Shown piece by piece: positions 27,845 through 35,929 of a DNA stretch of 64,000 bases. The translations under genes and the position numbers were made by a program. This stretch comes from EW11 sp035765635 (lineage in GTDB: Bacteria; Verrucomicrobiota; Verrucomicrobiia; Opitutales; Opitutaceae), in assembly GCA_035765635.1 (NCBI GenBank), contig DASTWZ010000044.1, positions 1 to 64,000 of the forward strand, given 5' to 3'. Below the pieces are notes generated by a model that was not told the DNA's origin, searched no databases, and saw nothing but the letters and a program-made list of their open reading frames with translations. Position 1 is the stretch's first letter. Every line of letters begins with the position of its first letter.

Positions 27845-30547
27845 CTACCGATTCGAATCAAACTCGCGTTTGAACGCGCTGATTTTCGAATGCAGCAAGT
27901 AATGTCCGGGCCGCAGACGGACGACCCAGGTATGCGCGGGCGCTTCGATGGCCGCGGCACCGGCGATCCGATCGCCGAGCCAGAGTGAGTGATCGCCGGC
28001 GGGCAAATCGGTCAGTGTGACCAACGCGGTTCCGCTCGATGGTTCGACATCTGTTTCGGCGACATCGAACGCGGCCCCATCGCTCAGCCGATCGCCGTCG
28101 GACGCCGCGAGCAGCAGTCGGCCGGCGACGCTCACGCCGAGGACGCCCGGCCCTTCGAGAAGGCGCGCTCGCGGAAACGACGCACCGAGGTCGCCAACCT
28201 GATAGACCTGAAGGAAACGCGCGCGCTGATCGGGCTTGGTCAACGAGGTCTCGACGCGCCAGGCGCCGGCTTCGTCGCCGCCCATCGGCGCAGGATAGAG
28301 AGGGGTGGCGGGCCAGTTCTTACCCCCGGATTCGAATTCGTGACCGGGACCGCCAATCTTGACGATCTTCGCCGCGCCCGCCGCGGGGAGCAGCGTCGTC
28401 TGCACGAGTTTCCCATGAAAGGGAGCGACTTCGTTCCAGATGCGGAGCTGCGGAGCCTCAGGCCCGCTCAGGGCTCTCAATGCATCCGCTGCACCAGCGC
28501 CGGCCACGCGCAGCGAGAGCGGATGGTGGGCGGCAAGCGCGGCCGCCGCTCGATCGGTGACTTCGGCCGTGAACCCGGAGTTGGCCGGCAACTCGATCGG
28601 CTGACCATCGAGCGTCAAGTGGAAGCGCTCGGCCTCCCAACGCAGCGGACACGAGAGTTCAACGCGGCGGGCTCGGCCAACGCGAAAGTCGGGCGCGGCA
28701 AAGATGATCGTGGCCCCGTTTTCGTCCGAAGCGACGGACGCAGCCGGCCAGCGCAGAAGCTCCATTTGCGGGCCGGTGCGCGCGATGGTCACGACGTTGC
28801 CGTCGATTCGCGGCTCTTCGATGGAGTGCAGCAGCGAGACCTGGCGCTGATCGGCGCGCGCAGAAGTGACGTCATCGAGAACGATCAGAGCAGCAGGCGC
28901 AGCCGTGTCGGGCAGTTGGAAAAATGCCATCGTGCGCGTGACGCGCCGCGATTTCTCGGGCGAATACGCGGCGGTGAGATCGCCTTTGATTAAACTCACC
29001 TCGGGCGTGCGGGAGTCGGGGCCGATGTAGTGCGCGAGCACGCGCCCGGTGCGCGCATTCTGGCGCCAGAAATCTTCCATCGTGAACGCGCCCTCGATCG
29101 TCCGCTGGCCGCCGTCGTTTGCCGTCGGCTCGCCATCGAACGTGAACGTCTCGTCAGGGTCTTCGATGAGCAGCGTATTATGCGCGACGCTGCGCCGAGT
29201 GTAGTTGCGATGATGAGGCCGGCCGTAGCCCGTGTCCGGTGACTCATAAATCCCAGAGTCGATCGCGAGTGAGCCGCGATGAAAGAGCTGAAACTGGCCG
29301 GAGTCGGCGTGCTGGTGGTTGTCGAAGCGATGCGTGCCGATTTTCAGATACGCCACGGCGTCCAGGGAGTCGGGGCCGATTTGCCAGCCGGTGCGAGCGA
29401 TGATCGCGCCATTCGGTTCAGGAAAATAGCGCGAGAGCGGCAACGTTTGGAGACCGGGGTCGCGCAGCAGATCGGGCCGAAAAAGGATGGCCAAAATCGG
29501 ATCGGTGGGATCCTCGGTCGCACTGCTGCGGCCGGGAACGTTGGCGAGGTGGCGCCGCCATTCTGCGGCGAAGTGCGCGTCGTGGAAAAGTCCGGCGAAA
29601 AGCAACCAAGGCTGCGGAGACCCGATCCAGTAGCTGCCGGCAGGCCGGGTTTTCCCGAGGAAGTCGTCGCCATCCTTGATCATGCCGCCGTCAGGCCGGC
29701 GCAGATACAGGAAATAGTAGGGCACTTGGGCCATGTTCTCCAACGACCACGGCGCGGGCGCGCCCATGCGGACGATGAGCGTGGCCGCCCAGGCATCGCA
29801 GCTGAAGCGGCCGAGCCCGTACTCGCTTCCTTGATGGTTGAAATGCCCGCCGTAGGTGAACTGCCGAGGCGCCACATATTCGGCGTAAATCCGGCCGGCC
29901 ACGGTGTCGTAGACCTCGGGCGCTTCATCTCCGAAGGCGATCGCCATCGCGAGCTGGTCGCGCAACAGCGGCGTGCCTGAGCCGTGCGTGGTGATCGAAC
30001 CTCCTTTGTCCGGCGGATAACCGATCTCCATGTGCGAGGCGTTTTCGAGCATGAGCCGGCGCAAGGTGGCGAGCTGTTCGGCATCGAAAAACGCATGGCA
30101 CCAATCGTAGACACACGCGGCCGCGAGCAGGCTTCGGCCGAGCGACATGCGACCGAAATACGTCGTGAAGCGCTTCTCGCCTCCGCCCGAAAGCAGCTCG
30201 ACCGTCAGCGGGTAAACGCGCCGCGCGAGCGCCGCGTCGTTCTCGACCAGAGCAAGAAACGCGTTCGCCTCGACGCCGCGCAGAAGCGTCGGGTCATCGT
30301 CGCCGCGCGCCTTGAAATCCGCGGGAAGTGCGGCGCGGCGCCGCAGCTCGAGCCAGAACGGCGCGAGCGCTGCATCCTGGCGCGCTGTGCGCACGGCGGC
30401 GAGATCCGCCTCGCGCAGCAGCACGCGCGGATGGTCCGCGGGAGGGCGAACCGGCGGGGCCGGCCACGTCGCGGCGGAGGCCGCGAGCGCACCAACGAAT
30501 AAAGCGAGGAGCAGGCAGTGCAGGGGGCAGCAGACTCGGTTCGGCAC
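27845..30547 (-). CDS. Secreted heparinase II/III-like polysaccharide lyase
   Basis: A 900-residue protein. The signal peptide (LLLALFVGALAASAATWP) leads to the mature start. An alpha/alpha-toroid domain occupies about residues 40-340. The heparinase II/III beta domain begins around residue 390, with FDNHQHADSGQFQLFHRG and LAIDSGIYESPDTGYGRPHHRNY as the family signature; the His and Tyr residues are candidate catalysts. The C-terminal region (about 700-900) is beta-rich and lacks recognised motifs. The family cleaves uronic-acid-containing chains (heparin, alginate, glucuronan and others) by beta-elimination. The exact polymer cannot be read from sequence. It is divergent from the epimerase operon, with two operator sites in the shared promoter. 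Confidence 0.85.
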   Translation of the reverse strand: MPNRVCCPLHCLLLALFVGALAASAATWPAPPVRPPADHPRVLLREADLAAVRTARQDAALAPFWLELRRRAALPADFKARGDDDPTLLRGVEANAFLALVENDAALARRVYPLTVELLSGGGEKRFTTYFGRMSLGRSLLAAACVYDWCHAFFDAEQLATLRRLMLENASHMEIGYPPDKGGSITTHGSGTPLLRDQLAMAIAFGDEAPEVYDTVAGRIYAEYVAPRQFTYGGHFNHQGSEYGLGRFSCDAWAATLIVRMGAPAPWSLENMAQVPYYFLYLRRPDGGMIKDGDDFLGKTRPAGSYWIGSPQPWLLFAGLFHDAHFAAEWRRHLANVPGRSSATEDPTDPILAILFRPDLLRDPGLQTLPLSRYFPEPNGAIIARTGWQIGPDSLDAVAYLKIGTHRFDNHQHADSGQFQLFHRGSLAIDSGIYESPDTGYGRPHHRNYTRRSVAHNTLLIEDPDETFTFDGEPTANDGGQRTIEGAFTMEDFWRQNARTGRVLAHYIGPDSRTPEVSLIKGDLTAAYSPEKSRRVTRTMAFFQLPDTAAPAALIVLDDVTSARADQRQVSLLHSIEEPRIDGNVVTIARTGPQMELLRWPAASVASDENGATIIFAAPDFRVGRARRVELSCPLRWEAERFHLTLDGQPIELPANSGFTAEVTDRAAAALAAHHPLSLRVAGAGAADALRALSGPEAPQLRIWNEVAPFHGKLVQTTLLPAAGAAKIVKIGGPGHEFESGGKNWPATPLYPAPMGGDEAGAWRVETSLTKPDQRARFLQVYQVGDLGASFPRARLLEGPGVLGVSVAGRLLLAASDGDRLSDGAAFDVAETDVEPSSGTALVTLTDLPAGDHSLWLGDRIAGAAAIEAPAHTWVVRLRPGHYLLHSKISAFKREFDSNR

Positions 30548-30592
30548 GGGGAATTAGCCTGTTGTTGCGCGAAGGCAGGTCAAGCGATGACT

Positions 30593-30606
30593 CACACGCG
30601 TATTTG
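30593..30606 (-). promoter_or_regulatory. Putative operator site 3 (heparinase side)
   Basis: Reads CAAATACGCGTGTG on the minus strand, within TCAAATACGCGTGTGA. It lies 46 bases before the heparinase-like start and 56 bases (centre to centre) from site 4 in the same divergent intergenic region. Confidence 0.5.
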
Positions 30607-30648
30607 AATAGAAGTGCACGCCATCGAAGTATTGAGTTGCACCACAAT

Positions 30649-30662
30649 CAAACGCGCATTTG
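30649..30662 (+). promoter_or_regulatory. Putative operator site 4 (epimerase side)
   Basis: CAAACGCGCATTTG is a 14-bp palindrome with one mismatched pair. It ends 9 bases before the epimerase ATG at 30672, so it would cover the ribosome-binding region. It is paired with site 3, and two sites in one divergent promoter would allow looping or joint control. Confidence 0.55.
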
Positions 30663-30671
30663 GAAAGCAGG

Positions 30672-31733
30672 ATGACGTCCAACGCCCCACATGGAAACGC
30701 GCTCACGGAGCTGCCCTGCGCGCCGGAGGCAATCGATGAGTTCCTCAGTCGTCCGCCCTCTGAGGTGATCGAATCCATGGCGCGGGTAAAGGGGCCGGTC
30801 GTGGTTCTGGGCGCCGGAGGCAAGATGGGCTTGCACCTGAGCGCGATGGCGCAGCGAGCCTTGTCCGCGAGCGGTGGAGGCGGACAGGTCACCGCGGTTT
30901 CGCGGTTTTCGTCGCTGCGCGATCGCGATGAGTTTACCGCGCTCGGCGTCAAAACGCTGGCTTGCGATTTGGGCGATTCCCAGGCGCTCGCCGGGCTGCC
31001 GGATGCAGCGCTGGTCATTTTCATGGCCGGAGCAAAGTTCGGCACCGCGCGAGCGCCGGAACTTCTCCGCCGGACAAATGTGGAAATCCCGCGCCAAGTC
31101 GCCGAGCGCTACCGCAGCGCTCGCATCGTCGCGTTCTCCACGGGTTGCGTGTATCCATTCGTGACGCCGGACTCGGGCGGCGCGAGCGAGGCGACGCCAC
31201 TCGATCCCGCGCCGGGCGACTACGCGGCCTCGTGCATCGAGCGCGAGCGCGCCTTTGCGGAAGCCGCGCAGCGGCATGGCACGCCGGTCGCCTTGGTCCG
31301 GTTGAACTATTCCGTCGAGTTTCGCTACGGCATTCTCGTCGACATCGCGCTGAAGGTGCTGCGCGGTGAACCGCTGGATGTCTCGATGGGCTACGTGAAC
31401 GTGATCTGGCAGCCAGATGCGATCGCGCACTCGCTGCGAACCTGGGAGCTGGCGCGATCGCCCGCCGAACCGATCAATGTGACCGGCGCCGAAATCCTCT
31501 CCGTGCGCGCCCTCGCGGAAGAATTTGGACGATTGCTCGACCGACCTGTCATCGTGGAGGGACGCGAAGCGCCGACAGCCTGGCTCAACGACTCGAGCCG
31601 TTCGCATCGGCTATTCGGGCCGCCGCCGACATCGGTTGCGGACATGCAGCGGTGGATCGCGGCTTGGCTGCGACAGGGCGGATCGACCTGGGACAAGCCG
31701 ACCGGTTTTGAACGCCGCGATGGCAAATTCTAA
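30672..31733 (+). CDS. NAD(P)-dependent epimerase/dehydratase-like protein
   Basis: A 353-residue Rossmann protein of the extended-SDR (nucleoside-sugar epimerase-like) group. The glycine motif is VVVLGAGGKMGLHL (about residues 39-52). An 'FMAGAKFG' segment follows, then a 'STGCVYPFV' strand in the catalytic Ser position. The classical YxxxK reads 'YAASCIER', so the lysine is not where expected and the true chemistry is uncertain. The ATG at 30672 has a purine-rich upstream region (GGAAAGCAGG). It is the first gene of a three-gene run with the aldolase and the M14-like protein. A role in isomerising or oxidising released sugar acids is an inference. Confidence 0.75.
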   Translation: MTSNAPHGNALTELPCAPEAIDEFLSRPPSEVIESMARVKGPVVVLGAGGKMGLHLSAMAQRALSASGGGGQVTAVSRFSSLRDRDEFTALGVKTLACDLGDSQALAGLPDAALVIFMAGAKFGTARAPELLRRTNVEIPRQVAERYRSARIVAFSTGCVYPFVTPDSGGASEATPLDPAPGDYAASCIERERAFAEAAQRHGTPVALVRLNYSVEFRYGILVDIALKVLRGEPLDVSMGYVNVIWQPDAIAHSLRTWELARSPAEPINVTGAEILSVRALAEEFGRLLDRPVIVEGREAPTAWLNDSSRSHRLFGPPPTSVADMQRWIAAWLRQGGSTWDKPTGFERRDGKF

Positions 31734-31740
31734 CGCTTTC

Positions 31741-32814
31741 ATGAGCGGCGAAACAACGACCCTGAAAACACCCAGCGAACTGCGTGCGCACCTGCGGGCA
31801 GGGCAGGCGATTCCAGCCCTGCCGCTAGCGCTGACTCGAACGCGGCGCTGGGACGAGCGCCGGCAACGCGCGCTGGTGCGCTACTACATCGACGCCGAAG
31901 TCGGAGGCCTCGCGGTCGGGGTGCACTCGACGCAGTTTGCCATTCGAGATTCGCAGGTCGGTCTCTATCGGCCGGTGCTCCAACTCGCGGCGGAAACTGC
32001 GGAGGCGTGGAAAAAGACGTCCCGTGCGACCAACCCTCTCGCGATGATCGCCGGGCTGTGCGGCCGCACACAACAAGCGGTGGCCGAGGCCCGGACCGCG
32101 CGCCAGCTCGGCTATCATGCGGGCCTGTTGAGCCTCGGCGCCTGGAAGCGCGACGACGAAGCTGCGGTGCTGAAACACTGTCAGCGCGTGGCGGCGGAGA
32201 TTCCGCTCGTCGGATTTTATCTGCAGCCGGCGGTGGGCGGGCGGGTTTTCAGTTATGAATTCTGGCAGCGTTTCGTGGAGATTCCCGACGTCGTCGCGGT
32301 CAAAGTGGCGCCATTCGATCGCTATCGCACAAACGACGTGGTGCGTGCGGTGCTCGAAGGCGGCCGCGACGACGTCGCTCTCTACACCGGCAATGACGAC
32401 AACATTCTCGGAGACCTGCTGACGCCGTTCTCCTTTGGCGGGCGCACGCGGTTTTTCGATGGCGGGCTGCTCGGGCAATGGGGCGTGTGGACGCAGCGCG
32501 CGGTGCAGCTATTCCGCGAGGTGCAACGCGCACGGATGCGCCGCCGCATCGATCCGCTCTGGCTGACGCGCAATGCGGCGTGGACGGATGCAAATGCCGC
32601 GATCTTCGACAGCGCGCACGGTTTTTCCGGATGCCTGCCCGGCATCCATGAGGTGTTGCGGCGCGCCGGTTTGCTGCAGAGCGTGGCGTGCCTCGATCCG
32701 CACGAGCAGTTGTCGACCGGGCAGGCCGACGAGATTACTCGGGTCGCGCGGGAAAATCCGTGGCTCACCGACGAAGTTTTCACGGCGGAAAATCGCCATC
32801 GCTGGCTGGCCTGA
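31741..32814 (+). CDS. Dihydrodipicolinate synthase/N-acetylneuraminate lyase-family aldolase
   Basis: A TIM-barrel class I aldolase of 357 residues, longer than the usual 290-300. The Schiff-base lysine candidate lies in DVVAVKVAPFDRY, preceded by the barrel strand PLVGFYLQPAVGG that occupies the position of the catalytic Tyr strand. In catabolic loci, family members split 2-keto-3-deoxy sugar acids or sialic acids into pyruvate and an aldehyde, which would suit a lyase-driven uronate pathway. The start at 31741 is chosen. An ATG at 31720 would overlap the preceding stop by 14 bases and is also plausible. It lies between the epimerase and the M14-like gene in the same direction, which implies a shared transcript. 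Confidence 0.8.
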   Translation: MSGETTTLKTPSELRAHLRAGQAIPALPLALTRTRRWDERRQRALVRYYIDAEVGGLAVGVHSTQFAIRDSQVGLYRPVLQLAAETAEAWKKTSRATNPLAMIAGLCGRTQQAVAEARTARQLGYHAGLLSLGAWKRDDEAAVLKHCQRVAAEIPLVGFYLQPAVGGRVFSYEFWQRFVEIPDVVAVKVAPFDRYRTNDVVRAVLEGGRDDVALYTGNDDNILGDLLTPFSFGGRTRFFDGGLLGQWGVWTQRAVQLFREVQRARMRRRIDPLWLTRNAAWTDANAAIFDSAHGFSGCLPGIHEVLRRAGLLQSVACLDPHEQLSTGQADEITRVARENPWLTDEVFTAENRHRWLA

Positions 32815-32841
32815 GCGCGAGGCGAATACACTTCTAATATC

Positions 32842-34071
32842 ATGAAAAAACTCACGACGAAAACCTGGCGGGCAGTGATGGTCGCGTTTGGCTTGGCCGC
32901 CCTTCCGGGTGCGCTCGCCGCGGCCGAAGCAACACCACTGCAGGCCGTGCGCACGTTTCCCAACGTGCCGAAAGAATTACTACGGAATGCCGATCACATC
33001 CCCGATTTCTGGGTGAGCGAAGTCGACGCAGTGAATCGTTTTTTGGCCGAGCATGTGAAGCGTGGCAAAGTCGAGCAGATTGGCCACACGGCTGGGGGCC
33101 GGCCGATCATGGCGGTGGGCTACGGAGAACCGCGACGGGCGCCGGGCACGACCACGTTTTCGGGCGGGCTCGGATTTTTCGACATCCGCGCATACTTGGG
33201 GCCTGACTACGCCAAGAAGGTTTTCATCGGCCTCGGCGGGGTGCATGGCGGCGAGTTCGAGGGCATTGTCGGGATGGTCAACCTGATCGCCGTGCTGGAG
33301 ACCGGGCGCGATCTGCGGGGTAAAGAGTGGCCCCAGCTGACCGAGGCGGCGAAGCGCATCGATCGCATCGTCATCGTGCCGATCGTGAACGTCGACGGCC
33401 GGGCGCGCATTCCGTTGCGAATGGAGCCCTACAACGGCACCGACAATCGCTTCCACGAATATTTCAACACGGGCGTCTGGGCCAACGGCGAGTCCATCGG
33501 CTGGCCGACCGTGAAGGAATTCATCCCGCTCGATTTCGGGCGCACGCAGTTTCCCGGCGGGTATCCGAACGACGCCGGCGTGAACCTGCAGCACGATGAT
33601 TTTCTCGGCGCGCGACAGCCGGAGACGCAGGCGCTGCTCGATCTGTGCGCGCGTGAGAAACCGGATCTATATCTCAATATGCACACCGGCGCCCCGCCGG
33701 AGAATTATTATATGCGCGTTCACCGTCCGGCGACGGAGCAGAAACTGACGGAGACGTTCGACGCGTTGTATCGAGAAATCCACACAGCGCTTGCGCTGGC
33801 CGGGCTGCAGGGGACGCGCGATCCGGAGATCGAGGCGAAGCCGCCTCGGCCTGCGCGTCTGATGAATCTGGAGACCGCGCTCAACCTGCATTGCGGCGTG
33901 CTGGGCGTGCTCATCGAAGCGCCTTCGCACAGTTTCGCGGGCCACAGCCGTGAAGGCAAAGTCGTCAAACACTCGCCGGAGATGCTACTCGACGCCGAGC
34001 TGGTGGCGAGCGAGGCAAGTTTGCGCTTCCTCGCCGAGAAAGGCGGACGCAGCCAGTGGGCTCCGAAATGA
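32842..34071 (+). CDS. Secreted M14-like zinc carboxypeptidase/deacylase
   Basis: A 409-residue protein with an N-terminal signal peptide (MKKLTTKTWRAVMVAFGLAALPGALAAAEA). It has the M14 zinc-ligand pattern HGGEFEG (His and Glu near residues 135 and 138) and a third His in LYLNMHTGAP (near 280). The family removes C-terminal residues from peptides or acyl/amide groups from small molecules. With the N-terminal 'DFWVSEVDAVNRFLAEH' and the late 'GVLIEAPSH', it resembles the uncharacterised secreted M14 proteins common in Planctomycetes/Verrucomicrobia carbohydrate loci. It starts 27 bases after the aldolase stop. Its role in the locus is unknown. Trimming of amide- or peptide-linked sugar substrates is one possibility. 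Confidence 0.78.
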   Translation: MKKLTTKTWRAVMVAFGLAALPGALAAAEATPLQAVRTFPNVPKELLRNADHIPDFWVSEVDAVNRFLAEHVKRGKVEQIGHTAGGRPIMAVGYGEPRRAPGTTTFSGGLGFFDIRAYLGPDYAKKVFIGLGGVHGGEFEGIVGMVNLIAVLETGRDLRGKEWPQLTEAAKRIDRIVIVPIVNVDGRARIPLRMEPYNGTDNRFHEYFNTGVWANGESIGWPTVKEFIPLDFGRTQFPGGYPNDAGVNLQHDDFLGARQPETQALLDLCAREKPDLYLNMHTGAPPENYYMRVHRPATEQKLTETFDALYREIHTALALAGLQGTRDPEIEAKPPRPARLMNLETALNLHCGVLGVLIEAPSHSFAGHSREGKVVKHSPEMLLDAELVASEASLRFLAEKGGRSQWAPK

Positions 34072-34080
34072 GCTGACTGC

Positions 34081-34623
34081 GGCTAGGGCGACTTCAAAAA
34101 AACCACAGCCGCAAAAAGGCATAGCGCGGCGAAGCCGCAACCAGAGATTACGCGCGCGGCGCGCTAAGGAAGAAGTAAGAATGCAGACGGAAGAATGAAG
34201 GCGCGGCCAGCCTCTGTGGGTAGGGCGAGCGGTCCCTCGCGAGCCGCAACCGTACGGCCTAACCTCCAAGTTGAGCTATACGTCAAAGCGGCTCGCGAGA
34301 GACCGCTCGCCCTACCTCGGAAGCCGGCTTCCATTCGTACGAAAAAATCCTCGCGGAATTGTGAGATTCTGCAGGACAGCAGTACGAAAAGCGCAAAGAG
34401 GATTTATTTATTTCAGCGCGGCTCGGACGTTCGTCGCTCAGCCGCGGTCGGGTATTTTGGTTTGGAGTTACAAACCAAATACCCCAACCGCGTTTGAGAG
34501 AGGAAATTTCGAGCGACGTCGCTGAGGAAAAATCCTCTTTGCGTTTTTGTGCCTTTTTGCGGCTAAAGAATAGTCGTGATCGAAACCCTTAGGCTGTGTC
34601 TTTCGCGGCTACAGTTTAATTTT
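34081..34623. repeat. MITE-like element family A copy 2, interrupted
   Basis: It fills the gap between the convergent M14-like and CE7 genes. The left end GGCTAGGGCG (34081) with AGCCGCAAAAAGGC, and the right end GCGGCTACAGTTTAA (34605-34619), match copy 1 at 1981-2284. The core at about 34403-34535, with phrases such as GGTATTTTGGTTTGGAG and CAACCGCG, is the reverse-oriented counterpart of the copy 1 core. The left part is interrupted by about 250 bases that include the separate hairpin at 34219-34316. No gene is seen in the 551-base gap. Confidence 0.72.
34219..34316. repeat. Long hairpin element (29-bp arms)
   Basis: The arm GGTAGGGCGAGCGGTCCCTC... (34219-34247) is inverted at 34288-34316 with a single mismatch, around a 40-nt loop. 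It lies within the interrupted family A copy. The structure suggests a REP- or MITE-type mobile hairpin. Confidence 0.85.
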
Positions 34624-35591
34624 TACCGCTGCAATTTGCGCAGGAAATTGAACGTGATGTCCGGCTCTCCGGGCAGGGCTTCGTGGCCATGGTCGGGGTA
34701 AATGACCATCCGCTTTTTCGAGCGAATTTTATTATATGCGGCGAATTGAGTCGAAGGCGGGCAAATCGCGTCCATCAAACCGGTAAACATCAGCACTTCC
34801 GCCCGAATGCGCGGGGCCAGATGTTGAATATCAATATAGCCGAGTTTGGTGAACGTCTCTTTCTCACGTTCATGACGCGGATCGGAGCGGCGAAAATATT
34901 CGGCGAGTTCGAGATAGGCTCCTTTCGCCAGATCCATTTCCCAGACGCGCTGATAATCGCAGAGAAAAGGAAAAAGCGGAGCGGCCAATCGGATCCTCGG
35001 CTCGAGCGCGGCGCAGGCCAGGGTGAGCGCTCCGCCTTGCGATCCGCCGAAAGCGCCGAGGCGCTTTTCATCCACTTCCGAAAACGATGAAACCACGCGA
35101 GCGAGTTGGACGGTGTCGAGGAAGATGGAGCGATATAATAGCTGCTTCGGATCGCTTGCGGCGAGTCCGCGAATGAAGTGCCCGCTCAGCGTATTGCCAT
35201 GATGCCCGCCGACATCCCGTGAGCGTCCGCCCTGGCCGCGACAATCCATCGAGGCGACGCAGAATCCCGCCGAGACATAACCCAGTTTATCCGCCCAGTC
35301 GCCGCTGCTGGCGGAATAGCCGTGAAATTGGAGCAGGGCGGCATGCTTTTTCTCAGCGTCGCGAGGCCGCAGATATTTCGCATAGATGCGCGCGCCGCCG
35401 ACGCCGGTAAACCAAAGATCGAAACACTCACATGGTGCATCGATCGTTGAGTTGGGGATCAATTCTGGGTTCGGAGCGGTGGCATCCAATTCACGTAGCG
35501 CATCGTCCCAATAGCGATCGATGTCAGCAGGGCGCGGATTGCGTCCACGATAACGGCGGAGTTCGGAGAGAGGCTTGTCGAGAACAGGCAT
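34623..35591 (-). CDS. CE7-family acetyl-esterase (acetylxylan esterase-like)
   Basis: A 322-residue alpha/beta hydrolase. The nucleophile Ser lies in GGSQGG (about residue 183), and DFHGYSASSGDW-type oxyanion residues appear as QFHGYSASSGDW. The acid Asp is in GLMDAICPP and the His in DHGHEALPG. 'CRGQGGRSRD' is the CE7 RGQ signature. These features and the length match acetylxylan esterase/cephalosporin-C deacetylase. It has no signal peptide, so it probably deacetylates imported xylo- or other oligosaccharides in the cytoplasm. It is adjacent to a degraded GH39-like fragment and an AraC regulator, which suggests a decayed xylan cluster. Confidence 0.9.
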   Translation of the reverse strand: MPVLDKPLSELRRYRGRNPRPADIDRYWDDALRELDATAPNPELIPNSTIDAPCECFDLWFTGVGGARIYAKYLRPRDAEKKHAALLQFHGYSASSGDWADKLGYVSAGFCVASMDCRGQGGRSRDVGGHHGNTLSGHFIRGLAASDPKQLLYRSIFLDTVQLARVVSSFSEVDEKRLGAFGGSQGGALTLACAALEPRIRLAAPLFPFLCDYQRVWEMDLAKGAYLELAEYFRRSDPRHEREKETFTKLGYIDIQHLAPRIRAEVLMFTGLMDAICPPSTQFAAYNKIRSKKRMVIYPDHGHEALPGEPDITFNFLRKLQR

Positions 35592-35763
35592 GAGAGAATG
35601 TTAATAGATCAGCGTTTCGGAAAAAAGAGACCTTGCAGCATCACTATCGAGATGCCTGTAACCGCGAGACGCAATGCGCTACTACGGCTGCAGCGATGCC
35701 TTTTAGTCCTTCGGCTTTTATTTCGTCTGCGCGACATCTTGTTGGCGAAAATGCCAGGAGTGT

Positions 35764-35910
35764 CGACCTTCGGTCATCGATCAGGATTTTTATATAAAGG
35801 ATCGCGAAGCGCGTGCGAAGCCTTCGGCGCAGATCAATTTGAAGAATCTTTCGGCGGGGCGCTATCGCATGACCGCCTATAAAATCGGACTGCGGGCGAC
35901 GTGTGGCTGA
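35764..35910 (+). pseudogene. Remnant of a GH39-like glycosidase C-terminus
   Basis: A 48-codon frame reads VIDQDFYIKDREARAKPSA...LKNLSAGRYRMTAYKIGLRA and then stops. From family knowledge this resembles the C-terminal beta-sandwich of GH39-type beta-xylosidases, where 'NLPAGRYRLTVYRIGYRAND' is typical. There is no start codon, no catalytic domain and no continuation after the stop. It is best read as a deletion remnant. The rest of the 35592-35929 gap has no gene. This is a motif-memory call and needs a search. Confidence 0.4.
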
Positions 35911-35929
35911 TCAAGCTCGACCCAGCCGC

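Noticed and set aside
35598..35882. 94-codon plus-strand frame
   Set aside because: It is Arg/Leu-rich without a family match and overlaps, in another frame, the GH39-like remnant, which is the better explanation.
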